64,000 bases of DNA from Dracaena cambodiana (lineage: Eukaryota > Streptophyta > Magnoliopsida > Asparagales > Asparagaceae). Shown here one piece after another: positions 32,881-43,353 of the stretch; the first letter of the stretch is position 1; every line of letters starts with the position of its first letter. The position numbers and the translations under genes were made by a program. Where the stretch lies: NCBI GenBank assembly GCA_036321105.1, contig JAYEPQ010000005.1:40165029-40229028 (forward strand), read 5' to 3'. The notes under the pieces are model-generated. The model was given only the letters and a program-made list of their open reading frames with translations, was not told where the DNA came from and did not search any database.

Positions 32881-32969
32881 CAAGTTCTTTAAAAGGTCTA
32901 TAGCCAAAATTAAAAAATCCAAAGTATTTTGAAATTTAGTACGGTTCAATACAGAACTTCGAAAACTTT

Positions 32970-32977
32970 GGAGGGGG
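32970..32977 (+). promoter_or_regulatory. Polypurine tract of element C
   Basis: GGAGGGGG followed by TTA, in the same context (AAAACTTT before it) as in all other elements here. Confidence 0.85.
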
Positions 32978-32980
32978 TTA

Positions 32981-33315
32981 TATAGATACCAGAAAAAAAA
33001 ATTGCTAAGAGGGCCCACCCGCGGGAATTTTTCCCGCGGGTGCAACCGCGGGAGCGATCCCGCAGGTGTCAACCCGCAGGTTATTTTTCGTTGTTTTGTT
33101 TCCTATTTATTTCGCTGATATCTCGTGATCCGATTTTTCATGGATAATTTGAGCCGGATTTCGAGCGGATTCAATCTATAAAATACAGAAATTGAGTCGA
33201 AGAAAGGACTTTTGGATTTTTGGACTTTGGGGACGATTTCGGGCGAGCTCGTGAGATCAAGGAGCGTAGCAGAGCCTTTCTTTTCCCGGTCAGTCGGTCA
33301 ACAGAGTGCACCAGC
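32981..33315 (+). repeat. Element C 3' LTR, left part
   Basis: Begins TATAGATACC where D has TGTAGACACT, so the canonical TG has mutated. CCCGCGGG-type palindromes lie at 33019-33080 and a TATA box (TATAAAAT) at 33177-33184. It is interrupted by E at the target CCAGC (33311-33315) and resumes at 51701. The two parts align in order with D's LTR. Confidence 0.85.
33311..33315. repeat. Target-site duplication of element E, left copy (CCAGC)
   Basis: CCAGC directly before the left end of E, repeated at 51696-51700. Confidence 0.95.
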
Positions 33316-34220
33316 TGTTCGTCGCAAACTTTCCTTCGCTTCCTCCCATTGAATTAACTTAAATTACAATGAAAGTGAACAAGATATAAAAAGAACAAAC
33401 GAGAGGATTTTATATTTCAATCTCTCTCTTTTACAATATTGTGGGATCTGTGGCGATGGGATCTGTCAAGCAGTTCTTTTGGACGATCGGTACGTTGAAA
33501 TCTTCTCTTTTAAAGATATCGGCCGAATATAGACGATCTTCTCTGGCTTTTGATTTGTTCAAGGCTCTCTCGCGTAACTCGAACTTCTCAAGAACTCCAG
33601 AAAGAAGATGGTGATTTTCTCTGATTTTCACGAACTCAAGGCTCTGTGCGTAACTTGAATTCTCCAAGATTTCAGAAGATGATCGGCAAAGGCTTCAAGG
33701 CTCTCTCGCGTACTTGAATTGCCAAAGAATCGATAGGAGGCTTCCGATGCCCAAAAAGAAGAAGAAGACCCCTAGGGTTTCACCAAGAAGGTATTTATAT
33801 CCCCAGGTTAATGCAAGAGTTTCTATCTAAATAGAACTCGCATTCATCAAGGATTCCCATCAAATATCTTAGTTTTGATGGAATTCTGATTAGACTTGAT
33901 TCGGGTATTTAGATAAGCCCAGAATTATAATCTCAATCAATTTGAGATTCTGGTTATCTGCTTACGCGGAGCTTTAATCGCATCAAAACGCGACGCTAAA
34001 TAACCAAAACGCGGAGCTAACGTGGAGCTATTGATCATCTCCGCGTTTTACTCAAACGCGAGGCTAATACAAGCCAGACTGCGGAATCAACGCGGAGCTA
34101 TTAAACATCTCCGCGTTTTATTCAAACGCAGGGTTAATATAACCAAACGCGGGGCTATTGAATTAGCTCCGCGTTCTGTTGTGGAAAATCCTTTTAACTT
34201 AGAAATTTTCACTGCCAACA
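33316..34220 (-). repeat. Element E 3' LTR
   Basis: 905 bp, reversed. It is the 3' LTR because the polypurine tract (CCCCCTCC, 34224-34231) lies next to its TGTTGGCAG end. It has one copy of the segment duplicated in A. TATA box 33792-33799. Confidence 0.95.
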
Positions 34221-34564
34221 GAACCCCCTCCAAAGTTTTCAAAATGGCTTAGACTTCAGCAGATTTTGAAATACTTTGGATATCTAAACTGAAATGCGGA
34301 GTTAGAATACCAAGTCTATCTCGTGTTATGCTCACACACGCGGAGCTAATCAGCTTCACTTCGTCTTCAGTGAACTGAGTAATTATGTCATTAATTACCC
34401 CCGAGTTTCCACGCCGAATACCAAGCGACGGAAATTCTGTTTAAATAGAGCTTCCGGCTCATCTTCTTCTTCATCTCATCCGAAGAATTTCTGAGAACTT
34501 GAGTGACTCACGAATGATCTTCAACTGATCTTCGTTCAATTCTCCATAGATTTTCATCATTAGG
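34221..34564 (+). promoter_or_regulatory. Polypurine tract of E and promoter region of beta
   Basis: Polypurine tract at 34224-34231 (complement). For beta, TTTAAATAG at 34440-34448 lies about 120 bp before the ATG and is followed by a pyrimidine-rich leader (TCATCTTCTTCTTCATCTC). The spacing CCAAG.G.CGG then TTTAAA is shared with the alpha promoter at about 36014-36041. Confidence 0.6.
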
Positions 34565-35346
34565 ATGTCTCTCCAGAGGAGTTTGGCTTTTCGCAAGTTG
34601 GCCGGCGTTAATGGCAGCAGCCATGAAGGTAAACGCAACAGCGAACCAGTCTATGCAGCGTCTTCCGAAGGTAAAAACCTCATCTCTTGGTTTTCTAAGA
34701 ACCATTCTGAGATATTTTGGCTTGGTTTAATATGGACGATTGCTTATCTTGTCGGCGAGATCGCCATTTTATTGTGTCGTCCCTGCGCTTGAAACGCGGG
34801 GCTTTACTAGTAGTCTCAATGAATCCGCGAGGCTATCTTTGATTAGCAGTCGCGATGAATTTCGAGGCTATCTTTGATTAACAGTCGCGATGAATTGCGA
34901 GGGTATCTTTGATTAGCAGTCGCTATGAATTGCGAGGCTATCTTTGATTAGCAGTCGCGATGAATTGCGAGGCTATCTTTGATTAGCAATCACGATGAAT
35001 TGCGAGGCTATCCTTGATTAGCAGTCGCTATGAATTTGAAAGAGAAGGAAAGAGCAGAAAGAAATCTTGTCCCCTTTACGCGAAGTTATCGCATCATCCT
35101 TTGCGTTTAAAGCGCGAGGCTACTTCTTCAACTGTGCGCAGAGTTAGCTTAGCTCCGTGTTTTCACTCTTTTGGAAACTCTGTTCCTTTTGCAGTAAGTC
35201 CAGTCCTTCCTGAAGAGGAATGTATGTGGGTCCATCGATCTTCATCAGCAGAAGTGACTCTAAGGAAGTCAAAAGCATATGCTTTACAACATAGTTGCAG
35301 GTTTCAAGCTCTGGCTCCGAGAGATAAACTCCAGAAGGGGCTGTAA
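34565..35346 (+). CDS. Element E: antisense gene beta, small basic protein
   Basis: Exon 1 34565-34670 (MSLQRSLAFRKLAGVNGSSH to AASSE), donor GAAG|GTAAAA, intron 34671-35194 (524 bp, ending CCTTTTGCAG), exon 2 35195-35346 (SPVLPEEECMWVHRSSS to DKLQKGL). 85 residues after phase-1 splicing. The intact frame, splice sites and identical exon lengths in A argue for a real gene. The protein is basic and Ser-rich, without a recognised domain. It lies head-to-tail upstream of alpha, and both run against gag-pol. A non-coding antisense RNA cannot be excluded. Confidence 0.55.
34800..35035 (+). repeat. 35-bp minisatellite in the beta intron (element E)
   Basis: About seven units of GCGAGGCTATCTTTGATTAG plus CAGTCGCGATGAATT, the complement of the array in A. 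Confidence 0.85.
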
Positions 35347-36176
35347 ATAAGGAGCTGCAGCACTTGCAGTGCAAAATTGCAGCACTTGGAGTTCAGAATT
35401 GCGCTTCAGTGTAGCACTCTCCTTTCCTCTCGTGCTTCATTTCGGATGACAGATCCTAGTTGACATTTGCAGAGGAGATCTTTTGCATGTGAACCAGGGA
35501 ACTGAGCTTCAACACCCCGTAGAGAAATCTTGAATTTCTTTTGCATGTGAACCAGGGAACTGAGCTTCAACACCCCGTAGAGAAATCTTACTGTTTGGTT
35601 ATTTGATGAGTTGATCATGTAAAAGCTTTTGGGAGAGCTATAACTCCTTCTTTGTAATCTCTTCTTTTATGAATATATAGTTATTAATTTCCTCTCTATT
35701 TGTTGGCTTCAATAAACTTGCTTGCTCAACAAACAGATGGTCAATAGTCTAAGGCACTTCTGCGCGACTTAGATTGATAATACCCAAACGATCGGATAAG
35801 GATCGTTTTAACTTAGATGGAAGCGCTCAATTGCACTCGTCAAAAATCTAAGTTTTTCAATGAAAACGCGAAGCTAAGGCACAGGCTATCCTCGCGTTTT
35901 GTAAAGTTGCGCGGAGTTAAATAACTTCGCATTTCCATAGTCGCGCGAGGCTAATAGCTTCGCGTGTTGGAGAGTAACTGACCAGTCACTTTCTCCGAAA
36001 TTCGCGCTGAATTCCAAGAGGCGGTTCCTTTCATTTAAAAGAAATCTCTATTTCTTATCCTTCTCACTCTATTTGAGAATTTTTCAGAAACTTAGAGATT
36101 CAGGAGATCAGAGTTCAGACGACCCGATCTTCTTCCGACCGAGTTTCTCCAGATTTTCAGTCGATTTTCCTCAGCA
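35347..36176 (+). promoter_or_regulatory. Beta 3' flank and alpha promoter region (element E)
   Basis: Small GCAGCACTTG repeats, then a segment of about 60 bp (GTGAACCAGGGAACTGAGC..) present twice at 35487-35590 as in A but once in B. An AATAAA lies at about 35709 in a context (GGCTTCAATAAACTTGCTTGC) like the one after alpha at 41039-41065. The alpha TATA-like TTTAAAAG is at 36034-36041, about 140 bp before the ATG. No further coding is seen. Confidence 0.55.
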
Positions 36177-39100
36177 ATGGCACCCAAGACTCGTGCTACT
36201 TCTCGAGCAGCTCCATCTTCGGCGACTGGCGCAAGCAGTGGTGGCGGCGGCCAAGGCAGCGACGCGCCAGCCCACATTTCGCCTATCGGGGGTAAGAATC
36301 CCTCCATCGAGACTCTTTAGAATATTTCTAGAGTGATTTGGCTTAAATTTAACTGATCGATCAACTCTTTTACCGGCGAGATCACCGTACTCCTGCCGTA
36401 AGGCTTGGAGAAGAAGAAAAGTCTCTGACTTTCTTCTTACGCGAAGTTATCGCGTCATCCTCGCGTTTAAAGCGCGAGGCTATTTTAAGTAGCAGTCGCG
36501 CTAAAAACGCGAGGCTATTTTAAGTAGCAATCGCGCTGAAAACGCGAGGCTCTTTTTAAGTAGCAGTCGCGCTGAAAACGCGAGGCTATTTTTAAGTAGC
36601 AGTCGCGCTGAAAACGCGAGGCTCTTTTAAGTTGCAATCGCGCTGAAAACGCGAGGCTATTTCTGCGCGGTCTAATCTTTAGCTTCTCGCGGCGCTATTC
36701 TTAACTTCGCGCGTTCTAATTTTTAGCTTCGCGCGTCCATACTTAGAGAAATTTTCTGCCATTTTTAGCTTCGCGCGTCCATACTTAGAGAAATTTTCTG
36801 CCCTAGAGAAACTTCTCTCATTCTGCTTTCTTTTTGCAGTAGGATATTCGATGGAATCTCTTCCCCACAAGAACTACTTCGGCTTTGCTGGGGGTTCTGA
36901 TCCCTCAGGCCAATTCCGTTTCACTACCATCCTGCCCTCATACAAGCTAGACCCGAAGGAACGCAAGGAGAAGCTGATCAAGTACCACCCCACTACTGCG
37001 CGAGAAATCATAACTGACGCGGCTTTTGAAGATGTGAACAGAAAGGCGATGGAGAAACCCGCCTTCCTCTTTGGAGACCAGATGGATCAATCAGATGAGA
37101 TCCTTTCTGAAGGGGAACGTGTCTGGCTATATAACTCAGGCGAAATGTTGATGTTTTTGCCTAGAATGGATCGTAGCTATCCTCTGGTCTATCTTCAAAG
37201 GCTAGCGACGCCTCGAGAATTAAAATGGGGACTGACTCAAGAGCAAGATGGCGTCCCAACAGGCAAATTTGGTGCAAAAGGGGTTTATCAAGATGGTTCC
37301 CCCAGATGCATTACTGGCTTGCTTCCAGGCCGATTTGGCAAGGAGCTTCCAGTGGGTGAAGTCCCATCTCGTGCCCGAACTTTCTTAAGTGAGTTCTTGG
37401 CGAAGGATGGTCAGTACCCGGCTAGCGACTTTAGGATGCCTGGCTGGGTTCATTCTTCTAACAATATGTGGTGGGCACGCCTTGTTCAGTACATGCTGAA
37501 TTCCCACGAGCCCATTTTAAAGGATATTGGCTTGTATAAAGCCATCAGGAATGTCCAATTCGGGTTTCCCTAGAGTGCTTATCACTTTTACTGCCTTTTG
37601 GAGATGTATAACCCTGAAACCTGTACTTTCTTTACTCCAGTGGGTGAGCTAGGGTTCGCTCTCCACGAGATGTTTGAGGTTTCTGGACTCTCGATGGGCG
37701 AAGTCCCTTACGAGGAGTATATCCCTACCACCGATGAGTTGAACATGCTATTGGCGAGGGAGGAGCGCATCCATGCCACATACTGGGAGATGATGTGCCA
37801 TTATCATATTTGCACGGACCTGACGGGTGCGCGTAATCACGGTATTGGTCACAAGAAGTGGGCCGAATATCTCTTTGCCAACTTAAATTCTAAGGATAGC
37901 TCGGCCATTATCCATGGTCATCCACCCATCTATGGCTCAGAGATTGATCACCGTATTGCTAAGGGCCGTCATCTATTATATTATACCACTGAATCCAATG
38001 AGAATGGATACGGTCCTGGCACTTCATTCAAGAGCTATCACTATCAAGCCCAGTTTCCGATCTCCAACAGAGGTCTCATTGCCGGGTTTCTGATGTTGTG
38101 GCTCAAAAGATGCGTCGTGTCGTCATTGCCCAGGGAAGCGATTGTAGTGACCGTGGTATATCCAGCGGTTCTTCTTGCATACGGCCGACCCCTTGGACTC
38201 CTTCCCGCCATGGTATGCAATTTGCAGTATGGACTGAGGGTATTCTGTCGTGATTTCCTCCCCACTATTAAGGTCAAGGGGAAAGGAAAGGGCAAGTCGA
38301 AAGAGACTGCCCAACCGAAAACTCCAAACCCTAGGGTGGAGATGCCCTACACCTATTTGATGGCGTGGCTTGTCTTGCACTGTCCTTCCTTAATGAATGC
38401 ACCAGAGCGTCGTTCGGGCGAAAAGTGCTTCCTTGTAGAACTGTATGAACGTTCTTCATGGAGGCAGAATTATATGTCCCAGATTCGGAAGACTCTTCGT
38501 AGCTTTCAGAATTACGAGATCTTCCGGTGTTTTCCTGACTTTCCCAGCGGAGGATATGGGACGAGGCTGAAGGATGCCATGGGAGCAGATAAGTTCACTA
38601 CTTTATCTGCAGGAGCGTTCTGGTGGCTTCTCAACATCCGTCCCGGACACTTGGTGTATCGTCAAGATCTCCAGTGTCAGATTGAGCCATATACCCCGAG
38701 TCGCTTTGCTCGTCAGTTTGGATATTCTCAACTCTATGTGGGCAATCCAAATAAAGATCTCGCTCACGAGGGGAATTTATACGAAGGCGCTCGTAACTGG
38801 TTCCATTTTGCAGCGGGCGGGACCGAGGCTGAATTCTCCTTGCCCCAGAAGGTGCCAGATTGGCCATGACCCTCAGCTCCTGCAATTGGTTCAATATTGC
38901 AAATGCTGACGTGCCCGGCTTCTCTCTCAATCGCAGTTGTTGCAAAGAGATTGAAGCCCTCTATATTAGCCGCCAGGGTGCTTCTAGGGTAAGGATAAAA
39001 GGAATGGAAGAATTCCTTGGCGCTGCGGCTGAGCCTTCGGATGTCAGCGAATCAGACGATGATGCCGGTGATGATGACGATAATGCTGGTGCTGGTGGAG

Positions 39101-40898
39101 TTCCTCAGCCTGTTGTCAGTCGTTCCCTGAGTCCAACTCTCAAACGCCGCGGCACTTTAAAGAAAAGGCCGGGTAAGAAGCAAAAACTGGCACAGGAAAC
39201 TTTGATAGCCCCCCAAGAAGTGGCTATCAAACTTGCTTCCGACTTGTTGGCTTCAGCTGTACCCCCAGCGTTGGCAAGGGAGGATGAACCTGCCAAAGCT
39301 CCAAGTGTTGCTGAGATTTCAGCTCCTTCGGCCGTAGAGCCTGTAGCAGAACCTGGGACGCAACTAACGGGTAGCGAGACGGGTACATTGCTGGAAACGA
39401 CAATGGCTCCCCCTTCAAGTCCGACAACTGGACTTGTATCGCCTGGTATGGCCTTTAGCATTTTATCTTTTGCCCGTTATTTATTTTAACGTAACACTGC
39501 TTTTCTGGTCTTCTGAAATGCAGGTGATCAACTTCTTTCGCCAATGCACTCGACTACCCAAGTAGAGCCTGACGATAGAATGGACCATTCCGGCTCCGTT
39601 GGTGGTGTGGGTAGCTCTGCTGGTGAGTTTGCGGCTGATTATTCCACACCGGCTCCTGCCTCTGTTTCCTCCTCAATTCCCCCAATTGACGAATTGGGAA
39701 GTGATGAGAGAACTGAGATTATTATCGCAGCTGCTGCTAATGAGGCTACACCTTCTCCTAGCATGCCGTCTCCAACGCCAGTCTGTTCCACTGAGACATT
39801 TCCCACAGTCGTGGGCGTGCCTTCTCAGTCAGCGATTTTAACGTCATCCGTTGTCGTGGCTGCTGAGATACCTGCAACTCTTCCAACTTCAAGCCTTCCA
39901 GCAGGGGAGGAGAATAATTTAAAATTCTCGTTCGAAGATGCTTCTCCCACCGGAGGAGCTTCAGGTGAAGTGATCCCATCTTCTCTTCATATTGGTGGGG
40001 TTACCCAAGTGATCTGTACTGACGGTACTTCGTCTGGGGTCTCCAGCTCTTCCAGATCTGCACTGGCTCTATTGGTCCCCCATATTATGAATTTAATGCA
40101 GAGACGGGCTTCTTCTTCTCCAATTCCAGCAACTACTGCTCCCTTGTTTACGATACCTTCTTGGCATTACCTACTTTGCCTACCGACAATGCAAATCCTC
40201 TTGAAAGACTTTTCGGCTTCACTGTCGAGGATTTTATGCATTTGTTAAGAAGATGTATCGAGATGGTTCTTGATGGCCATGATTTCTTCAACTTCGCACG
40301 TCCACTGTTACTCCGCTATTTAGGAAATATCGAAGAATTCGGTGGACAAGATCGAGCAGCTCCATATCGGGCCCGCCTTGCAGCTTTAGAAGAGCAGGTG
40401 ACCACGCTACACACACTCCGTCAGGCGGATGTGGAGGCGATCACTGAGATAGAGCTGGCGCGGCTTCGAGCAGAATCCTTATCTCAAAGAAATATTTTAA
40501 GGCAGCAGGAGGAGAGATGGTCTCAGGAGCTGACAGAGCTCCAGGCCAGTCGGGAATCCGTTCTTGGCGACCTGCAGAGGGTAAACTTCGGAATTGAGGA
40601 AAGTCAGGCGGCCATCTCTAAAGCCCAGGAGACGATTGCGAGAGCTCGGGCCATCTTGATAGAAAATAAACTCCGATTAGGAGAATCTGTCAAGAAATGG
40701 GAGATGTTGCTTGTCCAGCAGGAGCAGATTCAGCAGGAAGAGATGGCCAGGAATCGTGCCATAGAAGAATCTCGTCAGTAACAACTTTCAATAAGTGATG
40801 ATGAGTTGCGTAGGCAAGCTCAGCCAACCGTGGAGGCTTCTCATCGTAGAAATTTGGACGAGACAATAAACCAATTGAGACTTCTGGGAGGCCAATAG
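36177..40898 (+). pseudogene. Element E: antisense gene alpha, plant-mobile-domain-like protein with coiled-coil tail (most complete copy)
   Basis: Exon 1 36177-36291, intron 36292-36839, exon 2 36840-39445, intron 39446-39523 (78 bp), exon 3 39524-40898; about 1,365 codons, both introns phase 1. About residues 210-510 resemble the plant mobile domain (PF10536-like): WWARLVQYML, then NPETCTFFTPVGELGFAL with the T-F..GE pattern, then LIAGFLMLWLKRCVV and VVYPAVLLAYGRPLGLLPAM. An acidic run (about 780) and a basic NLS-like KRRGTLKKRPGKKQK (about 810) follow; about 1190-1360 is coiled coil. Breaks: TAG 37571-37573, one base lost near 38862, one near 40160, TAA 40779-40781. Poly(A) signal AATAAA at 41005-41010. 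Such domains are known in plant nuclear silencing proteins and in transposons; a role here is inference. Confidence 0.72.
36440..36660 (+). repeat. Minisatellite in intron 1 of alpha (element E)
   Basis: About six units of CGAGGCTATTTTAAGTAGC plus AGTCGCGCTGAAAACG, with GCGAGGCTA arms facing TAGCAGTCGC. Complement of the array in A and B. Confidence 0.85.
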
Positions 40899-41330
40899 TT
40901 TCATCTCTCTTTACACTTTTATCTTCCTTGTAATAAGAACTTTGTAAACAGGAGAGAGATAACTTTACTATGTTTCTTTGAAATTCTTTTTGTATCTTCA
41001 CCTTAATAAAGATGATTCTTTTGACTCTTTTATTTGCCGGCTTCAAAACAGATTTGCTTGCCCAACAAATAACCTGTCGTCAAAACGATTTATCTCGGTA
41101 CCGTTTATGCTCAATTTCTTGAACCGAAATAACAATTAAAGTTTAATATGGGATTTTTAGCAAACCCCCAGCTATTAACGGATTTGATTAGCCTTTACCA
41201 ACTACCGTTTGAGTTGGGCTAGCCATGTTATTTCCCTCAACATGGTGAGTTGTCGAGGACTACGTTTGGGCTTAAATGCCAAACTTTTCCTCTTCCCTTT
41301 ACTTTATCGGTATTGGGCGATTCATACTCT
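40899..41330 (-). repeat. Element E: alpha 3' flank and conserved structured block
   Basis: 40899-41070 is the alpha 3' flank with its poly(A) signal. 41150-41330 is the conserved block in reverse, with CCATGTT/AACATGG and CCAACT/AGTTGG hairpins as in A. Confidence 0.8.
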
Positions 41331-42214
41331 TACCCCAGCATGATGGGTTGGCAAGAAACTAGTTCTCTTCCCATTGCCTAGTTGGTGTTGGGCAATTCAT
41401 ACTTTTACCCCATCATGATGGGTTGGCGAGAAACTTGTTCTCTTCCCATTGCCTAGTTGGCGTTGGGCAATTCATACTTTTACCCCAGTATGATGGGTTG
41501 GCGAGAAACTCGTTCTCTTCCCATTGCCTAGTTGGCGTTGGGCAATTCATACTTTTACCCCAGCATGATGGGTTGGCGAGAAACTAGTTCTCTTCCCATT
41601 GCCTAGTTAGCGTTGGGCAATTCATACTTTTACCCCAGCATGATGGGTTGGCGAGAAACTAGTTCTCTTCCCATTGCCTAGTTAGCGTTGGGCAATTCAT
41701 ACTTTTACCCCAGCATGATGGGTTGGCGAGAAACTCGTTCTCTTCCCATTGCCTAGTTGGCGTTGGGCAATTCATACTTTTACCCCAGCATGATGGGTTG
41801 GCGAGAAACTTGTTCTCTTCCCATTGCCTAGTTGGCGTTGGGCAATTCATACTTTTACCCCAGCATGATGGGTTGGCGAGAAACTCGTTCTCTTCCCATT
41901 GCCTAGTTGGCGTTGGGAAATTCATACTTTTACCCCAGTATGATGGGTTGGCGAGAAACTTGTTCTCTTCCCATTGCCTAGTTGGCGTTGGGCAATTCAT
42001 ACTTTTACCCCAGCATGATGGGTTGGCGAGAAACTTGTTCTCTTCCCATTGCCTAGTTGGCGTTGGGCAATTCATACTTTTACCCCAGCATGATGGGTTG
42101 GCTTCCCATTGCCTAGTTGGCGTTGGGCAATTCATACTTTTACCCCAGCATGATGGGTTGGCAATAAACTCGTTCTCTTCCCATTGCCTAGTTGGCGTTG
42201 GGCAATTCATACTT
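41331..42214 (-). repeat. Element E: 75-bp tandem array II (about 12 units)
   Basis: Reverse of the array in A. One unit near 42101 has lost about 30 bp. A has about 46 units, so nearly 2.6 kb of the size difference between A and E lies here. Frames open on both strands are artefacts of the 75-bp period. Confidence 0.93.
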
Positions 42215-42560
42215 TTAGGTCAGAGGCGCTTAATTACACATGCCTAAAAGAAGATTGGGGGCTGTTCAAACTTGAGAACTAAGCACACCAGGTTTTGGGT
42301 CAGAGGCGCCAAATTGCGCATGCCCAAGAAAAAGACTGATGGTGGTTCAAACTTGAGAACCAAACAGGAGGTGGTTCAAGGCTCTCTCGCGTAACTTGAA
42401 CTGGGCACTCCAAACACACCAGATTTAGGTCAGAGGTGCACAATTACGCATGCCTAAGAAAAAGACTGGAGGTGGTTCAAACTTGAGAACCAAACTCACC
42501 AGGTTTGGGTCAGAAGCGCCAAACTGCGCATGCCCAAGAAGAGAAGACTCGTATCTCCAG
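42215..42560 (-). repeat. Element E: tandem array I (4 units)
   Basis: Four units in reverse. Two have TTAGG facing CCTAA and two have TTGGG facing CCCAA (read on the minus strand), so all four keep full pairing. A TTCAAGTTACGCGAGAGAGC segment sits between them. Confidence 0.85.
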
Positions 42561-42565
42561 GGATA

Positions 42566-42757
42566 CTAAGAATAGTATTTCTTCAGAAATTTGTCATTGA
42601 TCGGCATCATCATCCTGTCGCCATCTTGATTCAAGCGATAGGCTCCACTGGAGTATACTGTCTCCACAACAAACGGTCCTTCCCACTTGGGTTCAAACTT
42701 ACCCTTAGTCTTGTGGGTTAGCACCATTGGCCTTTTGACAGCCAGAACCAAGTCTCC
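42566..42757 (-). pseudogene. pol: Element E: integrase C-terminal domain
   Basis: KFEPKWEGPFVVETVYSSG and the terminal KKYYS, in the frame that follows the stop at 42758-42760. Corresponds to 9753-9947 of A. One codon is missing relative to A (AYRL then NQDGD). Confidence 0.8.
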
Positions 42758-43353
42758 TTACTTAAAGGTCCTTGGTTTGGCGTTCTTATTGAACGTTTGA
42801 GATATTCGGGTTTGATACAACTCAATTTGTTGTTGAGCCCTGAGACGTTTTTCGTCTAACGCTTCTAGTTCTTGCAACCTTTGCTGATGGCGCCCTTCTG
42901 TCGTCATCTTTGTAGCTAAAGCCACTCTTAATGATGGTATCTGGATTTCAAGAGGCAAGACAGCCTCACTTCTATAAACCAAAGAAAACGGGGTAGATTT
43001 AGTCGGGGTGCGAACGGTGGTGCGATAAGCCCACAAACATTCTCCCAACTTTTCATCCCAATCTCGTTTATTGGAGGAGACGAACTTCCGAAGGAGTTTG
43101 ATGATCGTCTTGTTGAAAGCTTCGGCCAACCCATTAGCCGCAGGGTTATATGGTGTAGAAGCGATATCTTTGATTCTGAATTTATTGCAGAATCTGGAGA
43201 ATCCCTGACTGATGAATTGCGGACCATTATCATGAATGATCCGTCGAGGGACGCCAAATCGGTAAATGACATGATGCTTGACGAACTTGATCACATCTGT
43301 CGTCTTCACCTCTTTCATGGGCAAGGCTTCGGCCCATTTTGAAAAATAATCGG
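42758..43353 (-). pseudogene. pol: Element E: integrase core
   Basis: RRIIHDNGPQF and YNPAANGLAEAFNKT hold the second and third DDE residues. An 11-bp duplication near 43350-43365 (CGGTTAATAAT) breaks the frame from the first Asp region. It ends at a stop after PRTFK, as in A; the preceding Lys codon differs (AAG here, AAA in A). Confidence 0.85.

Larger units (their letters stand above)
30903..33315 (+). mobile_element. Element C: remnant of a second Tat-like family (resumes 51701-51817)
   Basis: What remains of C to the right of B: a gag knuckle scrap (30903-31015), 145 bp without recognisable coding, a tandem array, conserved blocks, a stem-loop array, polypurine tract (32970-32977) and a 3' LTR split by E. 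No pol is present between the gag scrap and the 3' region, so C was already deleted or non-autonomous. Its LTR and 3' region align with element D. The 5' part lies beyond the left edge. Confidence 0.85.
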
